This document shows positions 35,179 through 42,904 of a stretch of DNA of 64,000 nt, one piece after another (position 1 is the stretch's first letter; the number at the start of each line of letters is the position of its first letter). A program made the translations under genes and the position numbers. Below the pieces are notes generated by a model. That model ran no database searches. It was not told the DNA's origin and worked only from the letters and a program-made list of their open reading frames with translations. The stretch comes from Shimwellia blattae DSM 4481 = NBRC 105725 (GTDB lineage Bacteria > Pseudomonadota > Gammaproteobacteria > Enterobacterales > Enterobacteriaceae). The stretch is from the NCBI RefSeq assembly GCF_000262305.1, contig NC_017910.1:3286001-3350000 (forward strand). Reading direction: 5' to 3'.

Positions 35179-35945
35179 TGCGCCTGTACTGGGTGGCCCT
35201 GAAGAGCATCTGGACCAAAGAGATCCACCGTTTTATGCGCATCTGGGTTCAGACACTGGTTCCGCCAGTGATCACCATGACGCTCTATTTTATTATCTTC
35301 GGCAATTTAATCGGCTCCCGGATCGGCGATATGCATGGCTTTAGCTATATGCAGTTTATCGTCCCGGGGCTGATTATGATGGCGGTGATCACCAACGCCT
35401 ACGCGAACGTGGCCTCTTCTTTCTTCAGCGCGAAGTTCCAGCGCAACATTGAAGAGTTGCTGGTGGCACCGGTTCCCACCCATGTGATCATTGCCGGTTA
35501 TGTGGGCGGTGGCGTGGCGCGCGGGCTGTGCGTGGGCATTCTGGTAACGGCGATTTCGCTATTTTTTGTCCCCTTCCAGGTGCACTCCTGGCTGTTTGTC
35601 GCCCTGACCCTGTTGCTGACGGCGGTGCTGTTTTCGCTGGCCGGTCTGCTCAACGCGGTATTCGCCAAAACCTTTGACGATATCAGCCTGATCCCGACAT
35701 TTGTGCTGACACCGCTGACCTACCTGGGCGGGGTGTTTTACTCCCTGGCGCTGTTACCGCCGTTCTGGCAGGGATTGTCCCGTCTGAACCCTATCGTTTA
35801 TATGATAAGCGGGTTCCGCTTTGGCTTTCTCGGCATTCATGATGTGGCGCTCAGCCTGACCTTTGGCGTGCTGGTGGTCTTTATTATCGCCTTCTATGCC
35901 CTGTGCTGGTGGCTTATCCAGAGCGGGCGCGGCCTGCGCACCTGA
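35175..35945 (+). CDS. yadH: ABC-2 type transporter permease YadH
   Basis: A 256-residue inner-membrane protein with about six transmembrane segments and the ABC-2 family patterns (FMRIWVQTLVPPVITMTLYF near the start; TPLTYLGGVFYSLALLPPFWQ near the end). It forms an exporter with YadG; substrate not known. In E. coli yadI and yadE follow on the same strand, but here yadH faces cueO convergently, marking one breakpoint of the local inversion. Confidence 0.94.
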   Translation: MMRLYWVALKSIWTKEIHRFMRIWVQTLVPPVITMTLYFIIFGNLIGSRIGDMHGFSYMQFIVPGLIMMAVITNAYANVASSFFSAKFQRNIEELLVAPVPTHVIIAGYVGGGVARGLCVGILVTAISLFFVPFQVHSWLFVALTLLLTAVLFSLAGLLNAVFAKTFDDISLIPTFVLTPLTYLGGVFYSLALLPPFWQGLSRLNPIVYMISGFRFGFLGIHDVALSLTFGVLVVFIIAFYALCWWLIQSGRGLRT

Positions 35946-35950
35946 CGCGA

Positions 35951-35976
35951 TAGCCCCCGCCTGCGGGCGGGGGCTA
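35951..35976. terminator. Strong hairpin between yadH and cueO
   Basis: A perfect 10-bp stem TAGCCCCCGC / GCGGGGGCTA in the 37-base gap between convergent genes. No T-tract on either strand. Likely an inefficient or factor-assisted terminator. Confidence 0.5.
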
Positions 35977-35982
35977 CCCTTG

Positions 35983-37554
35983 TCAGCCGACAGTAAACCC
36001 GACCATCATGCCGGTATCTTCGTGCTCCAGCAGGTGGCAGTGGGCCATATAGGCGTGCTCTGCCCGGGCCACATAGTCAAACTTCACCAGTACCTCACTG
36101 CGCTTCCCTTCCACGCGGACCATATCCTTCCAGCCCTGACGATGGGCCGCTACCGGCTGGCCGTTCTCACTCAGAATGCGAAACCGGGTGCCGTGAATAT
36201 GGAACGGGTGCAGCATCATGTCGCCCTCCCCGGAAATGATCCAGCGCTGGTATTTACCCAGCGGCACCGCAAAGCCCGGCTGGTTCATATCGAAGGGTTT
36301 GCCGTTGATGGTGTTGGCATGCATCAGATCCAGCGAGCCGCCGCCGTGGGCACCGTGCTCCCCCATGCCCTGGTGCATACCGCCCATGCCCTGATGCATA
36401 TTGCCCATACCATGGTGCATGCCGCCCATTGCCTGGGCGCCATAGCGCTCCATCAGCGCCTGCATACCCTGCATATCCAGCCGCGGATCCATACCCAGTT
36501 GCAGCGTGCGCACCTCCAGACCGTCGGTGGAGGGGAGCCGCTCCTGGGGGATCAGCGTATCCGGCAGCAACCCGGATGCGGGGATGCGTAACGGCTGGAT
36601 CCGCACCACCGGCCGGGGCTGGTCAAAGGGGGCGATGCTCATCCCCATCTGCGATACCGGCAGGGTGACAATATCAAACGGCTTGCCGTTGCTGGTATCC
36701 ACCAGCACTTCAAAGCGCTCCCCTGGCATCATCGCCAGTTCACTCAGCTGTACCGGCTCACCCAGCAGGCCACCGTCGCTGCCTGTCACATACAGCGGGC
36801 GCCCGTCGCTGGCGGCAAGATTCAGGGAGCGGGCATTACAGCCATTCAGTATCCGCAAACGCAGCCAGCCTTTGGGGGTGGCGTGCTCCGGGTAGGCGAC
36901 ACCGTTACACAGCAGCGTGTCGCCAAACCAGCCCACTGCCGCGCTCATAACATCCAGCTGGTAATCGATATTACCCTGATTATCAAAGCGTTTATCCTGG
37001 ATAATCAGCGGAATATCATCAACTCCCCACTGCTTTGGCAGCATCAGTTGCAGGGCGGGGGTATCATCAATCAGCACCAGCCCGGCCAGCCCCTGGGCCA
37101 CCTGGTGCCCGGTCTGACCGTGCAGATGCGGGTGGAACCAGCAGGTGGCGGCGGGTTGTTCCGGGGTAAACGACACCTGGCGATCGCCCCCGGGGGGGAT
37201 TATCCCGTGGGGGCCGCCGTCAACCTCGCCCGGCACTTCCAGGCCATGCCAGTGAACCGTGGTAGGGACCGCCAGCCCGTTGTTGATGGCGATAGTCACC
37301 GGCTTGCCGCGCTTAAGTTTCAGCGCCGGCCCCAGCAGGTTGCCGTTATATCCCCAGGTAGTGGCATTGTGGCCCGCCATGCGGGTTTTCCCCTGGCGGA
37401 TACGTAATTTGATGGTGCTGCTGGCATCAGGCTCCAGCAGCTCAGGGATCGGTAACGGCGGCAGACCCGCCGCGTATACACGCTGGCTCCACAACGGTAA
37501 CAAACTGTATGCCCCGAGGGCAGCGGACAACTTGATAAACTGACGACGCTCCAT
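35983..37554 (-). CDS. cueO: Multicopper oxidase CueO
   Basis: CueO oxidises Cu(I) to Cu(II) in the periplasm and protects against copper. The start at 37554 has AAGGAA upstream and gives 523 residues (E. coli 516). The N-terminus MERRQFIKLSAALG is a twin-arginine signal, cleaved near VYA-AGL. Copper sites are HWHG, HPHLHGQ, HPFHIHG and HCHLLEHEDTGMM. The Met/His-rich loop over the substrate site is here a repeated MHxGMG-type segment (about residues 378-400). I saw no convincing CueR operator upstream. Confidence 0.95.
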   Translation of the reverse strand: MERRQFIKLSAALGAYSLLPLWSQRVYAAGLPPLPIPELLEPDASSTIKLRIRQGKTRMAGHNATTWGYNGNLLGPALKLKRGKPVTIAINNGLAVPTTVHWHGLEVPGEVDGGPHGIIPPGGDRQVSFTPEQPAATCWFHPHLHGQTGHQVAQGLAGLVLIDDTPALQLMLPKQWGVDDIPLIIQDKRFDNQGNIDYQLDVMSAAVGWFGDTLLCNGVAYPEHATPKGWLRLRILNGCNARSLNLAASDGRPLYVTGSDGGLLGEPVQLSELAMMPGERFEVLVDTSNGKPFDIVTLPVSQMGMSIAPFDQPRPVVRIQPLRIPASGLLPDTLIPQERLPSTDGLEVRTLQLGMDPRLDMQGMQALMERYGAQAMGGMHHGMGNMHQGMGGMHQGMGEHGAHGGGSLDLMHANTINGKPFDMNQPGFAVPLGKYQRWIISGEGDMMLHPFHIHGTRFRILSENGQPVAAHRQGWKDMVRVEGKRSEVLVKFDYVARAEHAYMAHCHLLEHEDTGMMVGFTVG

Positions 37555-37796
37555 TTTCAGTTCCTTATAGTGTGTCGGCATCCCTGCGCATCTTTTCTGA
37601 CCAGAGTGGCACAGGTTACCAGAAGATGAGTGTGTCATACTTTATGCTGACGCGATTAAGTGCTCTGTGCTGTCCTTATGTTGCGCCAGGCGTAGAATGA
37701 AAATGACGTAAAACCGGGAAATACGGCGTAATAATTATCACTGGAATCCTCCGAAATATGGTAACGTCTACACCCCGGAAATGAGTGGTAGACACG

Positions 37797-38144
37797 ATGA
37801 AGAAGTTTGTCAGGGTGACATTGCTGAGCAGCATTCTTAGCTTTTCTGCCAGCAGCCATGCGTTGAGTGAGTCTGAAGCAGAAGATATAGCAGACCTGAC
37901 CGCGGTGTTCGTTTTTCTGAAAAATGATTGTGGCTACCAGAATTTACCGAATAGTCAGATCAGGCGCGCGCTGGTGTTTTTCGCCCAGCAAAATCAGTGG
38001 GATTTAAGCAATTACGACAGCTTCAACATGAAAGCCATGGGCGAAGAGAGCTACCGCGATCTGAGCGGTATTGCCGTGCCGGTGGAGAAAAAATGTAAAG
38101 CGCTGTCCCGGGACTCCCTGAGCCTGCTGGCCTACGTAAAATAA
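37797..38144 (+). CDS. yacC: YacC, small exported PulS/OutS-like protein
   Basis: A 115-residue protein with a signal peptide (MKKFVRVTLLSSILSFSASSHA, about 22 residues) and a conserved mature part with two Cys (NDCGYQ and KKCKAL). It matches E. coli YacC in length and sequence. To my knowledge the family groups it with PulS/OutS pilotins of type II secretion, but it lacks a lipobox and no secretin gene is here, so the role is uncertain. A GTG four codons upstream is an alternative start. In E. coli speE and speD lie beside it; here they are absent. Confidence 0.88.
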   Translation: MKKFVRVTLLSSILSFSASSHALSESEAEDIADLTAVFVFLKNDCGYQNLPNSQIRRALVFFAQQNQWDLSNYDSFNMKAMGEESYRDLSGIAVPVEKKCKALSRDSLSLLAYVK

Positions 38145-38174
38145 CCCCCTCCCCCTATTTCAGGTTGCCGGTAA

Positions 38175-38933
38175 TCAGGCCAGGTGCAGATTACCGGGCA
38201 GCACCTTCAGTTGCCTGACCACCTCAGTAGCCAGTGCGCCATCGGTTATCATATCCGTCAGCGTGGCCAGCGGGGCCACACAGTACATGGAATAGGCCCC
38301 GTATTTGCTGCTGTCTGCCACCAGTACCCGGCGCCGGGCACTGGCAATTAAATCCTGCTTTAACCCGGCTTTCTCCTCCGTGGGCGTAGTGATCCCTTTT
38401 TCCAGGCTCCAGGAGTTACAGCTGATAAACGCCACATCAGGGTAGATACCACGCAGCAAACGGCGGCCGTGATCGCCAATGCAGGACTGGCTGGAATCAT
38501 CAATCCGCCCGCCGGTGATGGTGACCTCAATCTGCTGACTGGCCGCCAGAAAAAGCGCGATATGCAGATCGGTTGTGATCACCCGCAGGGGTAAATGGGT
38601 GATCTGGTGCGCCAGCGCCAGGGTGGTGGTGCCCGCATCCAGGATAACCGTATCCCCCGGGTTAATCAGGCTTGCGCCGTAACGGGCAATGGCGAGCTTC
38701 TGCTGCCGGTTGCGCCACTGTTTTTCGCCGGTTGTCGGCTGGCCGGGAATAAACCGGTTAAGCACAACGCCGCCGTGGCTGCGGGTGATCATCCCCTGCC
38801 CGTCCAGGCGGATAAGATCGCGCCGGATGGTGGCCGGAGAGGCATCAATCGCGGCCACCAGTTGCCCGACCGTGGCCAGATTATGGCTTTTCAGATAGTC
38901 GAGGATCTGCTCCAGGCGGCGCTGCTGCTTCAT
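38175..38933 (-). CDS. DeoR-family transcriptional regulator of the threonate cluster
   Basis: A 252-residue regulator with an N-terminal winged helix-turn-helix (RLEQILDYL through GMITRSHGG, about 6-55), including the DeoR pattern ASPATIRRDL. The C-terminal DeoRC sensor domain contains DAGTTTLALA, VITTDLHIALFLA and TITGGRID, the usual phosphosugar-binding segments. It is 5 bases downstream of pdxA2, as the last gene of a four-gene set, so it probably controls that operon in response to a phosphorylated sugar acid. It resembles YgbI-type regulators that sit by similar genes. Effector not known. Confidence 0.85.
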   Translation of the reverse strand: MKQQRRLEQILDYLKSHNLATVGQLVAAIDASPATIRRDLIRLDGQGMITRSHGGVVLNRFIPGQPTTGEKQWRNRQQKLAIARYGASLINPGDTVILDAGTTTLALAHQITHLPLRVITTDLHIALFLAASQQIEVTITGGRIDDSSQSCIGDHGRRLLRGIYPDVAFISCNSWSLEKGITTPTEEKAGLKQDLIASARRRVLVADSSKYGAYSMYCVAPLATLTDMITDGALATEVVRQLKVLPGNLHLA

Positions 38934-38938
38934 GGTGA

Positions 38939-39922
38939 TTACGCAAGCGCGATGGCAAGCCGGACGGCGGCAGCCATGCTCTCAGGGCTGGCTTTTCCGC
39001 TCCAGGCGATGTCAAACGCGGTTCCGTGGTCTGCCGATGTCCGGATAAAAGGCAACCCGGCGGTAATATTCACCCCGTCATAGAACCCCAGCAGTTTCAG
39101 CGGAATATGTCCCTGGTCATGGTACATGGCGACCACCATGTCGAACTGCCCTTCCCGGGCCTGCAGAAAGACCGTATCCGGCGGGCACGGGCCCTGCACG
39201 TCAATACCCCGGGCACGGGCCGCCATGATCGCGGGGGTCACCGTGGTTATCTCCTCATCGCCAAACAGGCCATTCTCCCCCGCATGAGGGTTTACCCCGG
39301 CCACCGCAATCCGCGGAGCGCTATACCCCACCCGCCGGAGAAAACGGTCCGCAAGCCCGATAACCGTCTCAATACGCCGGGCATTCAGGGTGGCGAGGAA
39401 TCTCCCCAGCGCAACATGGGTAGAGACGTGGATGACTTTTAACGTATCCGTATACAGCACCATGGCGTACTCTTTACAGCCCGTTAAGCTCGCCAGCAGC
39501 TCCGTATGCCCCGGATACATGTGCCCGGCCAGGTGCAGCGCCTCTTTGTTCAGCGGGGCGGTGGCAATGCCCTGAACCTGGCCTGCCTGCGCCAGCGCCG
39601 TTGCCCGCGTGACACAGCGCCAGGCCAGATCCCCGGCCTGGGCCTGAAGCTGCCCGGGCACCAGCTCCCCGGGGCTGGCCAGCGGCTCATCGATAACATG
39701 AATAACCCCGGGGGCAAAGCGCGCCTCGCTGACGGCCTGAACCGGCCGTAATTCTGCCGCAGGCACAATCCCGGCGGCCTGAATACGCCGCAAGGTTGCC
39801 AGGCAGCCCACCACAACCGCAGGGGCCCCCGCCAGCGCCCCCCGGGCCAGGGTTTTAATAATGATCTCAGGGCCGATACCGGCGGGATCCCCCATGGTGA
39901 TAGCAATTGTCTTATTTGCCAC
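38939..39922 (-). CDS. pdxA2: D-threonate (or D-erythronate) 4-phosphate dehydrogenase PdxA2
   Basis: A PdxA-family NAD-dependent dehydrogenase; the PdxA2 branch oxidises and decarboxylates 4-phospho-threonate (or erythronate) to dihydroxyacetone phosphate. The N-terminus VANKTIAITMGDPAGIGPEI is the family signature, and ATAPLNKEAL, HVALG and AVAGVNPHAGENG carry the metal and substrate residues. The start is taken as a GTG at 39922 with AGGAG seven bases upstream, giving 327 residues. It overlaps dtnK by 11 bases. Context with a DUF1537 kinase separates it from pyridoxine-synthesis PdxA. Confidence 0.88.
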   Translation of the reverse strand: MANKTIAITMGDPAGIGPEIIIKTLARGALAGAPAVVVGCLATLRRIQAAGIVPAAELRPVQAVSEARFAPGVIHVIDEPLASPGELVPGQLQAQAGDLAWRCVTRATALAQAGQVQGIATAPLNKEALHLAGHMYPGHTELLASLTGCKEYAMVLYTDTLKVIHVSTHVALGRFLATLNARRIETVIGLADRFLRRVGYSAPRIAVAGVNPHAGENGLFGDEEITTVTPAIMAARARGIDVQGPCPPDTVFLQAREGQFDMVVAMYHDQGHIPLKLLGFYDGVNITAGLPFIRTSADHGTAFDIAWSGKASPESMAAAVRLAIALA

Positions 39923-41183
39923 TGTACATCTCCTCAACGTAGTGTAATGCGTCCCGCAGGGTGGTGATGCCACCAAACCCACCGGCTTTGGTTATCACCG
40001 GTAAATCGTCAATATCGCTGTTAATAAAGGTGCCACAGGGCACACAGGGGGCCACCTCAGCAGCAATACGGTAGCCTTCCGCCCCCAGGGCCCGGGCCAC
40101 GGCGATAGCCATATCGCCCCCGGTAAGAAACAGGCCGCCTGGCCGGGTGTTGCGGATAATATCGACGGTGATCTCCCCCAGTGCGCGGCTGATGCGCTCC
40201 CCCAGTTGCCTGCGGCTCAGACCGCTGCGGGCACAGAGCCCGTCAATACGGTGGCGATCCGCACTATCGCGGCAGGTGCGCAGCACGCAATGCCGCCGGG
40301 CCTGTAGCAGGGCCACCGCCTCTGCCACCCACCGGCGACAGGCAACGGCAGGCTCGCTGCCTGTCAGGCTGGCCACATCGATATCGACAATGCCGACCGC
40401 ATCCTCCCGGGCGGCAAAAGCAATCTGCTCCCGGGTGGCCTCGCTCATGGAGCCGGCAACAACCAGCACCGGCAACGGCTGGCGCGGAGCCATAAACAGG
40501 CGGGGGTCCAGCGTGTTTGCCAGACCGGCAGCCCCCACCAGCAGGTAGGGCACGGTCAGCGCTGTGGCATGGCGGGCCAGCAGGGCCAGATCAGCATCAG
40601 ACTCGGCATCCACCACCAGAATGCAGGGGCCGCTGCGCCCTGCAGCCTTCAGCCGCTCCGGCAGTGCCGGGCTGCGCAATGTGGCAAGATCCAGCTCCTG
40701 AACCCCGGTGCGGGTTTGCTGGCTGATCAGGGTTTTGATCCGCGAAGAGACGATCGGGGTTTTGGGATCACTGGCAAACTCGGTCTCGTCCAGAGGCACC
40801 CCGTTGACCAGGCACCGCCCGTTGTGGGTTGTGCGCCCGGCGGCCGGGATAGCCGCCGCCACAATAGCCAGCACCGCCCCGCAGGCCGCCATGGCGGCCT
40901 CAATCTCCGCCCCCACGTTGCCGCGAAAGGTGGAGTCTATTTTTTTGTAGATTTGCACGGCCTCCCCGCCGCCGCACCAGGGGGCCAGGGCGGCCTGCAC
41001 GCGCTGGCGCGCCTGATCTGCGGGCAGCGCCCGGCTTTCAGTGTTAATCACCAGCACATCGCAGCGCCGCAGCGGGCTTTGCCGTTCGCTGAGTAACACG
41101 TCGGTACGGGCACCTTTGCGGGCCAGCTGCACGCCGGTATCATTTGCCCCGGTGAAATCATCCGCAATCACGACCATTTTCAT
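39912..41183 (-). CDS. dtnK: Four-carbon acid sugar kinase, probable D-threonate kinase
   Basis: A DUF1537-family kinase of 423 residues. Proteins of this family phosphorylate D-threonate or erythronate at C4. The N-terminus MKMVVIADDFTGANDTGVQLA holds the substrate-binding motif, YKKIDSTFRGNVGAE follows at about 79-93, and the C-terminal nucleotide-binding part shows FLTGGDMAIAVARALG. In Salmonella a gene at the same locus has been assigned as a D-threonate kinase. It overlaps kdgT by 4 bases and pdxA2 by 11, so the three are translationally coupled. Exact substrate stereochemistry is inferred. Confidence 0.87.
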   Translation of the reverse strand: MKMVVIADDFTGANDTGVQLARKGARTDVLLSERQSPLRRCDVLVINTESRALPADQARQRVQAALAPWCGGGEAVQIYKKIDSTFRGNVGAEIEAAMAACGAVLAIVAAAIPAAGRTTHNGRCLVNGVPLDETEFASDPKTPIVSSRIKTLISQQTRTGVQELDLATLRSPALPERLKAAGRSGPCILVVDAESDADLALLARHATALTVPYLLVGAAGLANTLDPRLFMAPRQPLPVLVVAGSMSEATREQIAFAAREDAVGIVDIDVASLTGSEPAVACRRWVAEAVALLQARRHCVLRTCRDSADRHRIDGLCARSGLSRRQLGERISRALGEITVDIIRNTRPGGLFLTGGDMAIAVARALGAEGYRIAAEVAPCVPCGTFINSDIDDLPVITKAGGFGGITTLRDALHYVEEMYSGK

Positions 41184-42136
41184 GCTTTTTCCCCTCCCTG
41201 GGCCGGTCTGGCGGCATAGCGTTTCGCCACCCGGGAGGTGAGTAACGGTGTCAGAATGGCGGTTGTGATCACCGAGGTGGCAATCAGCGGGGCGGCAGAG
41301 GCGGCCACCTCCGCCAGCGCCGGATCGGCCTGGGCTATCGCCAGCGGTGTGGCGACCGCATTACCGGCCGTGCTGGACGCCGCCGCCCCGGCAATCCCCG
41401 AGCCCCCCACCAGGCGATCGGCCCGGATGGTGAACCAGCCCCCGATAAAGGTCGTCAGCACGCCCAGCAAAATGCCCGCCATACCGCCCTGTAGCAGGGT
41501 CTCCAGATTAATACCGGCCCCGAGGGCAAAAGCGAAAAAGGGGATAAGCACAGGGCCGCCCCGGGTGAGAAAATCGCGCATCTGCGGGTCAAGATTGCCG
41601 AGCGTCATCCCCACCACCAGCGGCACCAGCACGGCCACCAGCGCGATAAGCGGGATATTCGCCATACCGGCGGCCCCCAGGGCAATCAGGGTAAAAAAGG
41701 GCCCGTCATTCAGTGACAGTATCGAAATGGCCCCCACGTCGCGCTCATTGCCAAACTCCCCGACCAGGGCCGCATAGAGCCCGCCGTTAGAGTTGCTCAT
41801 GGCGGCAATCAGCGCCACACCGGACAGGCCGAAAAGACCCTGCGCGCCAAATAATTTTTCCACCCCCAGGCCGAGCACAATAGCGACCAGTAACTTAGTC
41901 AGGGTGATAGTGCCCCCCTGGAGTAACGCCTGCGGGGCGGCTTTCACACTGATCCCGGCCCCCATACACAGCAAAAAGGCCCCGATAAGCGCAGGTGCCC
42001 CCTGTTTAAACAGCGCGCTGGTAAAGCCGCCAATTTCCAGGGCCCCGGGGGTAAACGTATTCAGCAGCGCGCCACACACCAGCGGGACCACCATCATTCC
42101 GCCAGGAATTTTTTCTATTGCCTGTTTAAGATTCAT
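41180..42136 (-). CDS. kdgT: KdgT-family sugar-acid transporter
   Basis: A 318-residue inner-membrane carrier of the 2-keto-3-deoxygluconate transporter family, with about ten hydrophobic segments. Signatures include IPGGMMVVPLVCGALLNTF near the start and SNSNGGLYAALVGEFG in the middle. The start at 42136 (MNLKQAIEKIPGG) has GAGG upstream. As first gene of the kdgT-dtnK-pdxA2 set it most likely imports the threonate-type substrate, rather than KDG as in E. coli; that is an inference from the neighbours. Confidence 0.88.
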   Translation of the reverse strand: MNLKQAIEKIPGGMMVVPLVCGALLNTFTPGALEIGGFTSALFKQGAPALIGAFLLCMGAGISVKAAPQALLQGGTITLTKLLVAIVLGLGVEKLFGAQGLFGLSGVALIAAMSNSNGGLYAALVGEFGNERDVGAISILSLNDGPFFTLIALGAAGMANIPLIALVAVLVPLVVGMTLGNLDPQMRDFLTRGGPVLIPFFAFALGAGINLETLLQGGMAGILLGVLTTFIGGWFTIRADRLVGGSGIAGAAASSTAGNAVATPLAIAQADPALAEVAASAAPLIATSVITTAILTPLLTSRVAKRYAARPAQGGEKA

Positions 42137-42156
42137 ACTGGCCTCACATTGAGTGG

Positions 42157-42185
42157 AATTAATCAACGTGATTGTATTCAGTCAA
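42157..42185 (-). promoter_or_regulatory. Candidate promoter of the kdgT operon
   Basis: On the minus strand TTGACT (42180-42185) and TTAATT (42157-42162) are 17 bases apart, about 20 bases before kdgT. The -10 match is weak (three of six). The 194-base region up to yacL is AT-rich and could also hold the regulator's operator. Confidence 0.35.
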
Positions 42186-42330
42186 AAATTAACCAGAGCA
42201 GGCGCAGCTGTACTTTAGAATTACTACAAGCTGATGATTTGATTTTATTTAATCATGGTTGGGATTCGGGCAAGAGGGCGGGAAACAGTGCAGCAGCGCC
42301 CTGCTGCACTGGTGGGGAAAGTGCGAAAAA

Positions 42331-42696
42331 TTAGCGGTTATGTGCCAGAAACTCCCGGTAGGCACTGGCCACCTGGAGAAAGTCCTCCACGCCGCACAGG
42401 GAGAGGCTCTCTTCATCGTAATAGCTCATGCCCTCTTCCATTTCATCGCCGCTGAATTCCAGCTGGTTAGCGCGGATCATCACCTCTTCGCCATCCAGCC
42501 ACAGGGTATATTCGTGGCCCGCTTTCTGCCACTGGCGCTCACTGCCTTTAACAGATTCGGCGGCCTGTTCAACTTCGCTGAGCAGTGCCAGGTTGTCTTT
42601 CACTTCTTCATTAAACCAGTGCCCCACGGCTTCGTGGCCCATCGACATACGTACTTTAACGTTGCCGGTAATATCGCGCAGAAATTCGTAATCCAT
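42331..42696 (-). CDS. yacL: YacL, UPF0231 family protein
   Basis: A small acidic soluble protein of 121 residues, close to E. coli YacL throughout (MDYEFLRDITG..., RANQLEFSGDEMEEGM..., DEESLSLCGVEDFLQ). There is no signal peptide or membrane segment. Its function is unknown. Two adjacent ATG codons exist at 42699 and 42696; the second matches the E. coli start. Lies downstream of acnB and separated from it by a terminator. Confidence 0.93.
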   Translation of the reverse strand: MDYEFLRDITGNVKVRMSMGHEAVGHWFNEEVKDNLALLSEVEQAAESVKGSERQWQKAGHEYTLWLDGEEVMIRANQLEFSGDEMEEGMSYYDEESLSLCGVEDFLQVASAYREFLAHNR

Positions 42697-42862
42697 CATG
42701 TTGTCCTCACAGCCGGGACGAGGTGACTGCCCCTCGCCTCCATGCTTTTATTATCGCTGGTCGGGGGCAGAAAAGCAGTGGGCATAACGGGCGGCCCCCA
42801 CAATTCACAACAATAACGCAGCCGTTCGGCCAAATGTGCAGCAGCGCAGGCAAACCGGCAAT

Positions 42863-42886
42863 AAAAAAGGGCCCCGAAGGGCCCTT
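42863..42886 (-). terminator. Rho-independent terminator of acnB
   Basis: Minus-strand stem AAGGGCCC / GGGCCCTT closing a stable TTCG tetraloop, followed by a T-run, about 20 bases past the acnB stop. Confidence 0.92.
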
Positions 42887-42904
42887 ACGGGTGATACTGC
42901 CTGC

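Noticed and set aside
37555..37700. CueR operator for cueO
   Set aside because: No dyad of the CCTTCC...GGAAGG kind with suitable spacing could be found by eye; a weak TGACC...GGTTA pairing is not enough.
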